A DNA stretch of 64,000 nucleotides, taken from NCBI GenBank assembly GCA_029964075.1, contig CM057141.1, positions 10,292,001-10,356,000 of the forward strand, written 5' to 3'. Position 1 is the stretch's first letter, and the number at the start of each line of letters is the position of its first letter. This DNA is from Patiria pectinifera (taxonomy: Eukaryota > Echinodermata > Asteroidea > Valvatida > Asterinidae). The position numbers and the translations under genes are program-made. Shown piece after piece: positions 13,239 through 23,586 of the stretch. Below the pieces are notes generated by a model. The model searched no databases and had not been told where the DNA came from. It saw nothing but the letters and a program-made list of their open reading frames with translations.

Positions 13239-13925
13239 CTCTTGGATTAACTTTTTTAGAAAATTAATAATACTCTATCAGAAAATGTGCTTGATTTGGG
13301 GTGGTTCTGGCTGAAAAAATTGATTTTCTCGCGTGATTTTTTTTCGCACAAATCAGTTTTTGATCGATTCGGAACTGATTGAATTTGAACCGATCCGTCA
13401 GTAAAGAAAAGCGGCATCGGTACTTTTGACGTCGTAAAGTCACAATAAAAAGAGCTTAAATTGGGGAAATTATTTTGTAGTCTCTCCATCACTCAAGGTA
13501 AACTTTTAAACCAGTGTCACTTGGATTCGTGGAGAAGTTGAGCCGAAAGCAGCCTGAATGATGTTTGCTATCCGGAACTAGGAAAACGACTGTAGGGCCT
13601 ACTAAAAGTATTACTAGTACTAGTCAATGCTAGTGTACTAGGCCCTATGGCACATGAGCAGAATGAGAGAAATCCGGCCTTGTTGTGTGTGGCTAGACTG
13701 ACTTACCTGTAACGTTTCGTTCGGTTTCATTCCAAAGTTTCTCGTAGGCGCCGGCATTGTTCACTTGTCTTTTTACTAGGAAAGCTCTCGGCATTTTGTA
13801 TCACTATCACACATGTCACAGGCCTACTGAAATGACTGCTGACGTACATCGACGTATGACATGACTGATTTCGAAGTTTTACTTGCAAGTTGCATGCGCG
13901 CGCAGACATGATAGACACTTTTCCC
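13239..13925. other. intergenic DNA without a supported gene
   Basis: Contains an ACTAGTACTAGT stretch near 13610 and short open frames only. A GC-rich, TACCCG-repeat segment begins at 13926. Confidence 0.4.
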
Positions 13926-14513
13926 TTCGCTCGTACCCGTACCTGTACCCGTACCCCGCCCTGCAGCATGCGCAAGGCCAAGGCGGGGGGGGGTACGGCA
14001 ACCTCGTCCCCAGTGCTTACTTTATTTCCAACGTTGGTTCCAATAGTAACCCCTGGATAAGAAACTTCCTTCCTGCATCCTGATTCGATACCGCAATTGG
14101 CTAGAAATGGATTTATATCGTGTACTTGGTGTTGTTATTCACAACGTGCAGTACGTGTTTTCGCGATCATTCGTCCACGCCTTCTCGAAAATATTCATTT
14201 CCTTTCCAGTTTGTTAATATTAATATAAAATGTGATACTAGACTGGATGTTGTTTCGTTAAGATCGTAACAGTTTATTAAAATAAAATCATGTTTTCGTA
14301 ACTCACGCCATGCTCGCGCTGACGAATTGATTCTGTTTTTACCCCAAACACCGCATACAAAAACAAACGCAAATGTAACGCACAGGCAGGCACCAGACTA
14401 CTCCTAATTTGCATACGCGTACAAAACCAGGGTACCGGTGAGAGGGCAGGTAGTGGGGGGCGCGTACTGCTCGACATCCTGGGGACGAGGTTGAGGGTAC
14501 GGGTACGAGCGAA
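13926..14513. mobile_element. ~590-bp MITE, copy 1
   Basis: Inverted ends TTCGCTCGTACCCGTACC at left and its inverse at right (to 14513), with CAACCTCGTCCCCAG just inside each end. The left end carries a small GC-rich insertion. The interior matches 20397..20891 in direct orientation. Confidence 0.75.
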
Positions 14514-14540
14514 ACTTTTCCCGCGCGCGGCCGTTGTAAT

Positions 14541-15013
14541 ATGAAAATCGGACTCCTCTATGGTGTTCCATATGTGCCAACGGCTTCGCACTTCTTCTTT
14601 TTTGGGGCATCGCATTTTTGGGGGGGCGGCGCTTTTTTTGGGGGGCGGCGCATTTTTTTTTTTGGAGGCGCATTTTTTTGGGGTGCGTCTCAACTTTGTT
14701 TACGGAAGCGTAGAAGGGCCAAAAGAAATTAAGAAAAGTTAGTTCCTATCTCGCCACGGCGAATTACTATCTCGAGGCGGAAAATTATTATCTTGCCGCG
14801 GCGAATTACTATTTCGCTGCGGCGAATTACTATCTCGCCGCGGCGAATTACCATCTCGCCGCGGCGAGTTACCATCTCGCCCGGCCGGCGAGTTACTATC
14901 TCGCTCAATGACTTACTATCTCGCCGCGGCGACTTACTATTTTGCATCGGCGAGCGTCAAGCACGACGAATAGCGATACTCCGTGGGTCCTATGGAACGC
15001 AAAAGAGGCATTT
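14541..15013. repeat. left arm of a large fold-back structure with CGCCGCGGCGA tandem repeats
   Basis: The arm reads from a CGGACTCCT segment, through G-rich GGCGC blocks and GGAAGCGTAGAAGGGCC, to ~8 copies of a ~21-bp repeat built on the dyad CGCCGCGGCGA plus ATTACTATCT. It then ends in CGTGGGTCCTATGGAACGC. The same parts occur inverted at 19009..19350. Open frames here read the repeat only (for example RRGEIVIR). Confidence 0.85.
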
Positions 15014-15029
15014 AATGTGATCAACGAAT

Positions 15030-15135
15030 CGGCGATGCACTTTATCGATATGCAGTGGGGTTTTGCAATCGATGATTGACTGTCACAATCGGTGATGGAT
15101 TTTTGCGAGTGGTGATGGATTTTTGCGATCTTTGA
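15030..15135. repeat. inner arm with TGATGGATTTTTGCGA repeats
   Basis: Three to four diverged repeats of a CAATCGGTGATGGATTTTTG-like motif. Inverted copies lie at 18125..18245, nested inside the larger fold-back arms. Confidence 0.7.
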
Positions 15136-15378
15136 TCAACATTGGCAAAACTAACAGCCTAATCACCCATATACAAGGCTGGATTCTATAATAACTCCTC
15201 TAGTACGTCCGATAAATTAAATAATTTATGTTATAAATAATAAAGTTGTCCTTTCTTGTTTGTTAAGAATAAATTAAGAAAGAAAACGATTTTCAGTGGG
15301 CGGCAACAGGTGATTTATCCACTTGCAATGCCAGGTCCATTAGCGCACGGGATGAGGATGACCCAGCCAACTATTCTA

Positions 15379-15750
15379 TTAGTTATCTTGCGAGCGCGAG
15401 TGGAACACGGAATAATGTAGTGCGTCTGTGGCCCACATACCACGAGGCCGAAGGCCGAGTGGTATGTGGGACACAGACGCACTACATTTTCCGTGTTCCA
15501 CGAGCGCGAGCGCGATAACGAATTTATCTTCAAGCAAACTTGACGCGCAGTACAGTTGGGACTAGCACGCTTTACACGGACATTCGGCAACTTAGCGTAT
15601 GCAGTTGGAATGTCGCTTGCATCTTGGAATAGCGCAATACGCAGAGTGCGGTATGGACCGTGGCCGTGCGGTATGGTTATATGTAGCACGGCTTGTTGCC
15701 ATGGATCGACCAATCAGGATCGAGGATTCAAGTTTGCTGGAAGATAAAAC
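15379..15750 (+). mobile_element. element A, ~372 bp, containing a 135-bp hairpin
   Basis: The left 135 bp (15384..15520) fold on themselves: GTGGAACACGG...CCACATACCAC against its inverse around GAGGCCGAAGGCC. The rest is unique to the element, which closes with GAAGATAAAAC. An inverted, near-identical copy lies at 16760..17136, and part of a third copy at 18425. Confidence 0.85.
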
Positions 15751-16036
15751 ATTATAATTGCATCTCTCAGAGGGAAGAAAAGTAATTACTGTAATGTTCC
15801 GCCTTGCCATAGTTACGACCGATTTCGAATAAAACAAGCTCAAATTACCGTTACACAGACATTTTGATGTTCGCGGGCTAAAATCTTTTAACATCAATTT
15901 CTCCCGTTTTGAAGGCCGTATCTCAGAGACCCCTTTGGAGTTTCTTTCCCTATCATGATCCTACTATTCAGTATTTTTCATTACAATAGAAAAAATAGGC
16001 TTTGAGTTCGTCATTTTTCAATATTTTTAAGCGTCA
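15751..16036. other. non-repetitive spacer between element A and the hairpin pair
   Basis: About 290 bp of AT-rich sequence with no inverted copy elsewhere in the window. No gene is supported. Confidence 0.5.
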
Positions 16037-16341
16037 CGAATATTAATTAACAGTTGTTGACTGATGTGATGTGGGATATGACGTTTCGAACACCCGAGGG
16101 ACGCATAGCGCCCGAGGCGAAGCCGAGGGACCTATGCGTCCCCGAGGGTATTCAAAACGTCATATCCCACATCACATCAGTCAACAACTGTTAATTAATA
16201 TTCGTTGTTGACTGATGTGATGTGGGATATGACGTTTCGAACACCCGAGGGACGCATAGCGCCCGAGGCGAAGCCGAGGGACCTATGCGTCCCCGAGGGT
16301 ATTCAAAACGTCATATCCCACATCACATCAGTCAACAACTG
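16037..16341. mobile_element. two adjacent long hairpins (h1, h2)
   Basis: h1 (16037..16204) and h2 (16204..16341) are each almost perfect palindromes reading in from GTTGTTGACTGATGTGATG to a loop at GCGCCCGAGGCGAAGCC. A third copy lies at 17552..17695 and a partial, diverged one at 35965..36050. They look like hairpin MITEs. Confidence 0.85.
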
Positions 16342-16343
16342 TT

Positions 16344-16759
16344 TTGTCATACCTCTGTCTTGATGATGTGTTTTACTTGTTTTTCTAAGGGTGCATTTCC
16401 GAAGTTCTGAAGGCCTAGGCACCGTTACTAGAGTCAGTCAAAACGTAAACATAATCTTAATGCCGCTAGTCGCTGGCCGCCAAATTAAAGTAAATATCGT
16501 CTGCAAATGCACTGCTCCCTCACTGCTATACATTATATTGTGGAACGTGAAAGTACTGCGGGGTACCAGTGAGTACAAGTATAGTCTGGTTTAAACGCGG
16601 TCCGCGCATAATGGTTTGGACTGTGGGGCGGGGACTAGTCTACATGCATGTGATATCACAATGTGATATACAACGGGAGTGTGCCATGCATATTTATCGC
16701 CCGGTCAGGTGATCGTCCTGGGCCAATGAAAATACAGTATAAAGACAGAGGTATGACAA
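16344..16759 (+). mobile_element. MITE B, 416 bp, forward copy
   Basis: Terminal inverted repeats TTGTCATACCTCTGTCTT at both ends. The copy at 17137..17551 is the same sequence in reverse; in my reading they differ by about one base. No transposase coding. The interior contains GATATCACAATGTGATATAC, a dyad. Confidence 0.9.
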
Positions 16760-17136
16760 TAGGTTTTATCTTCCAGCAAACTTGAATCCTCGATCCTGAT
16801 TGGTCGATCCATGGCAACAAGCCGTGCTACATATAACCATACCGCACGGCCACGGTCCATACCGCACTCTGCGTATTGCGCTATTCCAAGATGCAAGCGA
16901 CATTCCAGCTGCATACGCTAAGTTGCCGAATGTCCGTGTAAAGCGTGCTAGTCCCAACTGTACTGCGCGTCAAGTTTGCTTGAAGATAAATTCGTTATCG
17001 CGCTCGCGCTCGTGGAACACGGAAAATGTAGTGCGTCTGTGTCCCACATACCACTCGGCCTTCGGCCTCGTGGTATGTGGGCCACAGACGCACTACATTA
17101 TTCCGTGTTCCACTCGCGCTCGCAAGATAACTAATA
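16760..17136 (-). mobile_element. element A, inverted copy (A') between two MITE B copies
   Basis: Reverse complement of 15379..15750 with a few differences. It is flanked directly by MITE B on the left and inverted MITE B on the right, so B-A'-B(inverted) forms a composite resembling a class II composite transposon. Confidence 0.85.
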
Positions 17137-17551
17137 TTGTCATACCTCTGTCTTTATACTGTATTTTCATTGGCCCAGGACGATCACCTGACCGGGCGAT
17201 AAATATGCATGGCACACTCCGTTGTATATCACATTGTGATATCACATGCATGTAGACTAGTCCCCGCCCCACAGTCCAAACCATTATGCGCGGACCGCGT
17301 TTAAACCAGACTATACTTGTACTCACTGGTACCCCGCAGTACTTTCACGTTCCACAATATAATGTATAGCAGTGAGGGAGCAGTGCATTTGCAGACGATA
17401 TTTACTTTAATTTGGCGGCCAGCGACTAGCGGCATTAAGATTATGTTTACGTTTTGACTGACTCTAGTAACGGTGCCTAGGCCTTCAGAACTTCGGAAAT
17501 GCACCCTTAGAAAAACAAGTAAAACACATCATCAAGACAGAGGTATGACAA
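17137..17551 (-). mobile_element. MITE B, inverted copy
   Basis: Near-identical inverse of 16344..16759, with the same TTGTCATACCTCTGTCTT ends. The near-identity points to a very recent inverted duplication or ongoing gene conversion. Confidence 0.9.
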
Positions 17552-17695
17552 AACAGTTGTTGACTGATGTGATGTGGGATATGACGTTTTGAATACCCTC
17601 GGGGACGCATAGCTCCCTCGGCTTCGCCTCGGGCGCTATGCGTCCCTCGGGTGTTCGAAACGTCATATCCCACATCACATCAGTCAACAACTGTT
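17552..17695. mobile_element. long hairpin h3
   Basis: Same palindrome as h1/h2, directly abutting inverted MITE B, which mirrors h2 abutting forward B on the other side. Confidence 0.85.
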
Positions 17696-18124
17696 AAATA
17701 TCCATATGGAATGCAGTTACAAAGTTTGCGACTCCCTCCTTCACGAGTTCTCTACCAATACAATATTAACTTGTTTGGTTGGTTTACATTGGTCCATACA
17801 GAGGCCCACGCGAAGTCTCGCAGAGTCACGCTAATTAATATGCTAATAACGCGCGTGTCATATATACGTCAACGTTGCGGCAAAAACCGGCCACTGACCA
17901 TGCTTTTTTTGCTCGGCAAAATCCGAGCTTGACCTCGGTGATAAGAGATGTAACACAAGCGTCTGCAACATATTAAGCTTAAATTCGGAATATTATAAGT
18001 GTTCAACTACTCGCGAAATAACAACTTGTGAGGATTCCTAGAAAAAAAAAAAATCGGGGAATTACCTTTAGAACGATTTTCCCCACGTGCACCTTTTAGG
18101 TCAGCTTAATCGGTGACCAGTATT

Positions 18125-18245
18125 GACGTTTCTGCATCGTGAAAGTTCATCAACGATTGCAAAGTTCATCACCAATCGCGAAAATCCATGACCGATTGCG
18201 ATATTTCAACACCGATTTCAAAAGTCTATCACGCCCCGCCCCATA
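18125..18245. repeat. inner fold-back arm, inverted partner of 15030..15135
   Basis: Repeats of TCGCGAAAATCCATGACCG type, inverse of the TGATGGATTTTTGCGA motif in the left half. Confidence 0.65.
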
Positions 18246-18424
18246 AATAGTTCGCACGCCCAGTCGCCCCCCCCCCCCCCACTGAAAATTTGGCATCCGT
18301 AGAAAAACACCTCAATATGAGTTACCATGACTACCTGGGAGAATATAGGCCCAAGTCAATTTTTTCCCGGCGATTTTCGCGAGTGGCTGTTTATTACGGT
18401 CCCTTGGAAATTGAATAGTGGTAG

Positions 18425-18850
18425 TTAGTTATCCCGCGAGCGCGAGTGGAACACGGATTAATGTAGTGCGACCAATGAGTTTGTGAGGAACAAGGCCGAG
18501 AGTCTTGTTGGTCCCCAGGAATCTCTTCTTGCCACCATGAAGCGACGGAAGCTGAAGTGGTTCGGCCACGTCACGCGGCATAACAGTCTTTGCAAGACTA
18601 TCATGCAGGGAACTGTCGAGGGAGGACGAAGGCGAGGACGACAACGGAAGAGCTGGGTAGACAATGTCAAGGAATGGACAAACATGAATATGTCAGAACT
18701 CCTAGTGCAGGCCGCTGACAGAACAACATGGAGGAGGACTTTCGTTTCTTCTGCCCTCGGGTCCCCCCAACGACGGCAACAGTCAAGGGAAACATGACAT
18801 GACACGTAGTGCATCTATAGTGGCCGGCCGAGTGGTATGTGGGACACTAG
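18425..18850. mobile_element. element A, third partial copy split by a LINE tail
   Basis: GTTATCCCGCGAGCGCGAG and AATGTAGTGCG at left, then GGCCGAGTGGTATGTGGGAC at right, are the two arms of element A's hairpin. The LINE 3' segment at 18471..18797 sits between them. Confidence 0.7.
18471..18797 (+). pseudogene. LINE reverse-transcriptase C-terminal tail (non-LTR retrotransposon)
   Basis: An open frame reads KAESLVGPQESLLATMKRR, LKWFGHVTRH, GGRRRGRQRKSWVDNVKEW and MSELLVQAADRTTWRR, ending at TGA 18795..18797. The WFGHVTRH and RRRGRQRKxWxDNIKEW motifs are the conserved tail of many LINE polymerases in animals. Only the last ~105 codons are present, as expected of a 5'-truncated insertion. It lies inside a copy of element A. 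Confidence 0.85.
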
Positions 18851-19008
18851 ACTAGGGCGGGTATTTGGCGGATATCCGGTGAAGGAACCCTGTCTCACGG
18901 CCTTTCAGCTCGGATGAAATTTTGGGGCGCCCCTCCATTGTAACCTCAAGCCCCCCCCCCCCCCCCCCCACTCCAAGTCTCCTAGGATAAAAACCCTGGC
19001 TACGCCGA

Positions 19009-19350
19009 TGCCTCTTTGGCGTTCCATAGGACCCGGAGGGATCGCCATTCCTGTGCCCGACGCTCACCGATACAAAATAGTAATTTGCCGCGGCGACATA
19101 GTAACTCGCCGCGGCGAGGTAGTAATTCGCCGCGGCGAGATAGGAGCAATTTTTTTCTTAATTTCTTTTGGCCCTTCTACGCTTCCGTAAAAAAAATGCG
19201 ACCCCAACAAAAATGCGCCGCCAAAAAAAAATGCGACGCCCCCCCCCCCCAAAAAAAATGGGCCGCCAAAAAAAAAAGGTGACGCCAAAAAACAAAAACA
19301 AATGCGACGCCGTTGGCACAAATGGAACACTATACTCCTTTAAAAATCGG
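19009..19350. repeat. right arm of the large fold-back structure
   Basis: Inverse of 14541..15013: GCGTTCCATAGGACCC, then three CGCCGCGGCGA repeats (eight at left), GGCCCTTCTACGCTTCC, AT-GCGNCGCC blocks and the AAAATCGGACTC end. It is shorter because there are fewer repeats. Confidence 0.85.
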
Positions 19351-19563
19351 ACTCTTTTCCCTTCATGTGACCAGTCCCTCTCCAAATTATCGATGCATGA
19401 GCATGCGCAATACCACCAATGAGTCCGTATAAGTTCATAAAACCTAAATTCATGCGACACCTGTCCCGCGTAGAAAATTCACCGCAAAATCAGCGCAGCG
19501 CGCCGCGGGCGCCCTGTGACTAGGCCTGGGCCATGGAGATCAATGGCCTGGGTTCGCTTGTAA

Positions 19564-19824
19564 CCCCCGCCCTGCAAACAGCTCCAGGACGCTGGGATAC
19601 TCTGATGAGCTTCACAGATTCGGTCGTACCGTACCCCCCACAAAAACATAAACATCTCTAAACTGGAATAAAAGAGTAATGAATCAGTGCAGTCTTTAAA
19701 CGGTCGTTTCAAACCTTGCAGAGTCATGACCTTGATGACGCGCAGGTCACTGTCCACGCAAAATCCAACCAATCAGAGCGTGAATTCATCAGAGTATCCC
19801 AGCGTCCTGTTTGCAGGGCGGGGG
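19564..19824. mobile_element. ~260-bp MITE with ~40-bp inverted ends
   Basis: CCCCGCCCTGCAAACAG and GACGCTGGGATACTCTGATG at left face their inverse at 19782..19822. A single end-like copy (GCGTCCTGTTTGCAGGGCGG) also lies at 21307. Confidence 0.75.
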
Positions 19825-19829
19825 ACGAG

Positions 19830-20317
19830 CACTGATCTCTATATAAAGACTGGATAGCGGATATGCATACAACATTCACACAGAAGACTTTGCATATTGA
19901 CCAATACGCCCCCGGTCTCACGAAGATGGCCGCGTATATACGAACGTTCTACGCGTAAATACGCGCGCGTTGTATCAACAGTTGACGCGCATTTTGGTCA
20001 CGTACACATATTATGATGTTCTAAAAGGGACACATTTCCGTAGTGATTATCATTGCAAAACAACGAAAAAGTGATATTTGCGGTATTTTAGTAACCACGA
20101 CGTTAAAAAAAATTGTAGTTAACCTTGGTCAGTGGTGGTGGTCAAAATATAAGTCAAGTGAACCGCGACGTTACAAAAGAAATCATGCTGTCTATAAAAA
20201 CGGCAACTTGTCCTTTGTATATCACCAGCCGGTCTCACCAATATGGAGTCAAATTCGTACATTGTGCGGCTCTTTATTAGCTATCCAGTCTTTATATAGA
20301 GATCAGTGGTACGAGCG
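19830..20317. mobile_element. ~490-bp MITE with ~29-bp inverted ends
   Basis: CACTGATCTCTATATAAAGA plus CTGGATAGC at left, inverted at 20280..20310. CCGGTCTCAC with a nearby CCAATA occurs in the interior near both ends. No coding seen. Confidence 0.7.
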
Positions 20318-20342
20318 AAAGTATCCCTTCGTCCTGTTAGTC

Positions 20343-21303
20343 TGGTTCCCAGACCAACAGATTCTGACTATTTCCGATGAATCTTAGGTCCGGTCAACCT
20401 CGTCCCCTGCAGTGCTTACTTTATTTCCAACACGGTTTCCAATAGTAAACCCTGAATAGGAAACTTTCTTCCTGTATCGGCTAGAAATGGATTTTTATCG
20501 TGTACTTGGTGTTGTTATTCACAACGTGCAGTACGTGTTTTCGCGATCATTCGTCCACGCCTTCTCGAAAATATTCATTTCCTTTCCAGTTTGTTAATAT
20601 TAATATGAAATGTGATACTGCATATTGTTTCGTTAAGATCGTAACAGTTTAATTGAATAAAAATCGTGTTTTCGTAACTCACGCCATGCTCGCGCTGCTA
20701 CGAATTGACTCTGTTTTTACCCCAGACACCGCATACAAAAACAAACGCTAACGCACATGCAGGCACCAGACTATTCCTCATTTGCATACGTGTTTCAAAA
20801 TCTTGCACATGCAAATGATCCAATACCAGGGTGAGAGAGCAGGTAGTGATGGGCGCGTACTGCTCGACACTCTGGGTACAAGGTTGTAGGTCCGGTAGCC
20901 TCCGGTAATACATTGTATTACAATTTACGTTACGTGATTAAAACGGGAGGAATTCCTCCTTTTCCCGAAAATTTCAGAAGTTTGCCGAATTCGTTTCGTC
21001 GACAATCGGATAGCGCCCGAGTATTTCCGAATACAATATAGGTTTAATTAACTGCTAATTGCTTATTATTATTATTTTTAAATGAGTTGATAATTAATAT
21101 TCATTGCTTTCATTTAGAAAACTTGAAATTCAACGACGATTTTGTGCATCAAATATACTCGGATCGTATGGGCGAACTTTTTGCTGCGTCATGTACAATT
21201 TTGAATTTTCAATTTTCAATGTCGTCACGTTTATTTTTAGCCACGGAGGCTGCCTGACCTAAGATTCATCAGGAATAGTCAGAATCTTTTGGTCTGGGAA
21301 CTA
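20343..21303. mobile_element. ~960-bp inverted-repeat element holding a nested MITE
   Basis: About 48-bp ends (GGTTCCCAGACCA...GATGAATCTTAGGTC at left, inverse at 21255..21302). The 590-bp MITE family copy at 20397..20891 sits just inside the left end. The rest (20900..21250) is AT-rich with no gene. Confidence 0.7.
20397..20891. mobile_element. ~500-bp MITE, copy 2 (family of 13926..14513)
   Basis: Direct match of about 450 bp to copy 1, for example GTGTACTTGGTGTTGTTATT and TCGTCCACGCCTTCTCG. Its ends (GGTCCGGT...) are shorter than those of copy 1. Confidence 0.75.
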
Positions 21304-21328
21304 AGCGTCCTGTTTGCAGGGCGGGGGG

Positions 21329-21713
21329 CGTAACTTTTGTTCTTAGGAGGGTTAGGGGCAATGTCATGAATAATTCAGTTTTTCCTTTGAATCATTGCAA
21401 GACTTAGGTTCTCGTTCTATTTTCCTCTTAATTTAAAATTATCCCAGTGATAAATTTGGAGAAGAAAAATAGCTAATGAAAATGAGCAGCGACGACGTGG
21501 ATTCGAACCAGGGATCTTTGTATCCATAGCATGTTCGCTATCCACTAGGCTACTGTGTGATAGCTCGACGACAACCGTTCTTTAAAATGCTTTAATGTAT
21601 TGTAACTAGTTGAGTAACTAACAACAATGCTGTTGATGTCCTTGTCCGTTCTCATGGATAAACATGAATTATTCATGACATCGCCCCTAACCCTCCTAGG
21701 AATAAAAATTACG
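21329..21713. mobile_element. ~385-bp inverted-repeat element enclosing a tRNA-like pol III promoter
   Basis: Ends of ~50 bp: TTAGGAGGGTTAGGGGC(A/G)A, TGTCATGAATAATTCA and flanks, inverted. The unit encloses the tRNA-like segment at 21487..21570. Confidence 0.75.
21487..21570 (-). ncRNA. tRNA-like sequence with intact A and B boxes (SINE or tRNA pseudogene)
   Basis: On the minus strand TAGCCTAGTGG fits the A box (TRGYNNANNGG) and GGTTCGAATCC fits the B box exactly, at tRNA-like spacing. The T arm nearly pairs, but I cannot form a proper anticodon stem or acceptor stem. A functional tRNA is therefore unlikely, and a tRNA-derived SINE head or pseudo-tRNA is the better call. Confidence 0.55.
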
Positions 21714-21785
21714 CGGGCGGCGTGCGATATTTTTTTTTACACAACTATCGGGGTACTTTGTGCGCTTTCCTATGGGGCATGGTTA

Positions 21786-21955
21786 ATTCGTTATTACGGA
21801 TTATTAATCCGTTATAACGGATTATTAATTCGTTATTACGGATTATTTAATTCGTTATTACGAATTATTTTATTCGTTATTACGGATTATTTAATTCGTT
21901 ATTACGGATTATTTAATTCGTTATTACGGATTATTAAATCGTTATTACGAAATAA
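21786..21955 (+). repeat. minisatellite of TTCGTTATTACGGATTAT units, single array
   Basis: About eight units of 18-21 bp (TTAATTCGTTATTACGGA type). The same unit forms the inverted arms at 23587..23875 and 24084..24193. Confidence 0.9.
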
Positions 21956-22225
21956 ATCTGGTACTCACATGCAGAGAGCACGTGATCAGAATGCACTGAG
22001 AGCTGGATAGGGTTTAATCCAAATGCAAAATTTCGGGAACAAATCCCCAGATTGTCTTAAAGCATAGTATCACCGACCCTGATCACAGAATTACCGTTCT
22101 TAAGTTTCGCTAGATCAGACAAAGGCCCATTGGCGGCATTCAGCAAATTTGACATTTAATCAAATTTGAGAACAAGATCAAATCAACTATCATTAGCTTG
22201 GAACTTGTAGATTATGGAAAAAAAT

Positions 22226-22830
22226 TAAGAGTGATTTTAGATCAGACTAATTAACTTAAAAGCGGCGCAAAAAGCGCAGGGGGCGTGGCCTTTACCCCCA
22301 CATTTTCTTGTTCGCTCATACCCTTCAAGGGCGGATCCAGAACACAATTTTTTGGGGGGCCAGAAACAATTTGGTCCCCCTAAAAAGTGGGTAAAAAAAA
22401 AAATTACGGCGTGGGGTTCGGGGCCCGCTTAAGGGCCCCGAATTTTTTTTGGATTCCAGATGCTCTGTGGTGCGATCTGAGGCAATTTCTGACCACTTTA
22501 ACCAATGTTTTTTTTTTAGGAAAAGATGGTGGTGTACTCATTGCCTGCCTTTAATGCGATGTCACATAAAACAAATTAAAAAATGGTTTCGGTGTTTTTT
22601 TTTTTTTGGGGGGGGGGCATAGCCCCCTTTGGCCCCCCCCCCCCGGATCCGCCCTTGATACCCTTGCGACACAACGGTAGAGGAGAAAATAGAAACCACC
22701 TTGTATTGGTGCCTTGGCACTTGTGAAATATGAAAATATGACTAAAGAGTGATTTTAGGTCAGAATAATTATCTTAAGAAGCGGCGCGAAATACGGAGGG
22801 GGAGGAAGCGCAACCCCCTCCATGTTCATT
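22226..22830. repeat. direct duplication flanking a hAT-type MITE
   Basis: AAGAGTGATTTTAGRTCAGA followed by AAGCGGCGC and GGGGGCG-type sequence occurs at ~22226..22310 and again at ~22744..22830. The MITE at 22326..22657 lies between them. Confidence 0.6.
22326..22657. mobile_element. 332-bp hAT-type MITE with 8-bp target duplication
   Basis: Inverted ends CAAGGGCGGATCC. ATACCCTT stands at 22318..22325 and again at 22658..22665; an 8-bp duplication is the hAT-superfamily hallmark. A related fragment lies at 54430..54560. G/C homopolymers near both ends. Confidence 0.85.
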
Positions 22831-23379
22831 TTTTCCTTATATCGTCGCAATGCACTTTTAAATCCCGCCAAGTTTCTCTGACAGTTGTTCCTATGTCCTG
22901 TGGTTATTTTGACACCAAGTTTACGTAAATAGGGCATACTCTCGTCGCAAAATGTCCATTTACCAAAACAGGTCGACTTAAATGTCATCTTTTCTCATCG
23001 CATTGACCATGTTTAATTTACATGAGAGTGCGCATGAGATCGAGAGTGCCGACTTTTTAAAGACCATGACAACAAATCATTTTAACAGGTTGAATTGAAA
23101 CTTCACACATGTACTATTTGGGTTTCCATTCAAATAATTTTAGATGTGGGAGGAGCATATCAGACCTCTGGTACCCTGGGATGGGTCAATTAACTTTGTA
23201 TACAAACTTATCACTATATTCTTCAAAACGCTAGCTTTTCGAGAAGTGCAAAGGAAGGATATTGTAACTATTATTATTCTACACTCAGACCCAAAAGACA
23301 ATAGAGGGACCTTTAACATCCGTTTCCTTTTTTTTTCTGCTGGCAGCTGCAACGATGATACGACTGCATAGAAGGCTTT

Positions 23380-23584
23380 GGACATGGACGACGCGAGGAG
23401 GGGGAAAGGCGAGGGGGCACTTGTCCCCCGAAAGGAAAACAAAGAGAAAAAAAGGAAAGAAAAAGAGGCGCGATGTAATATTGCTGTAAATTTAATGGGT
23501 TGGAGGGGGATGTCCCTGTCCTCTCTAAAAAAAATTAAATAGAGAATAAACGGTTGAGAAATATGCTTTGCCCCCCTCTTAAAA
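23380..23584. mobile_element. GACGACGC-ended MITE fragment
   Basis: Shares GGCGCG(A)...AATTTAATGGGTT...GATGTCCCTG...CTTTGCCCCCCTCT with the full copy at 34443..34674. It is cut off on the right where the fold-back minisatellite begins. Confidence 0.6.
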
Positions 23585-23586
23585 AA

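Noticed and set aside
14404-15020. Arg/Lys/Pro-rich frames such as KKCAAPQKKRRPPKNA and RRGEIVIR
   Set aside because: Shadows of G-rich blocks and CGCCGCGGCGA tandem repeats in the fold-back arm.
15315-17673. Matching open frames on both strands (MGLARFTRTF, MHFRSSEGLG, MVDPWQQAV)
   Set aside because: They arise because elements A and B are present in inverted copies. Both strands are open by chance and end at element borders.
21487-21570. Functional tRNA gene
   Set aside because: A and B boxes are good, but anticodon and acceptor stems do not pair convincingly.
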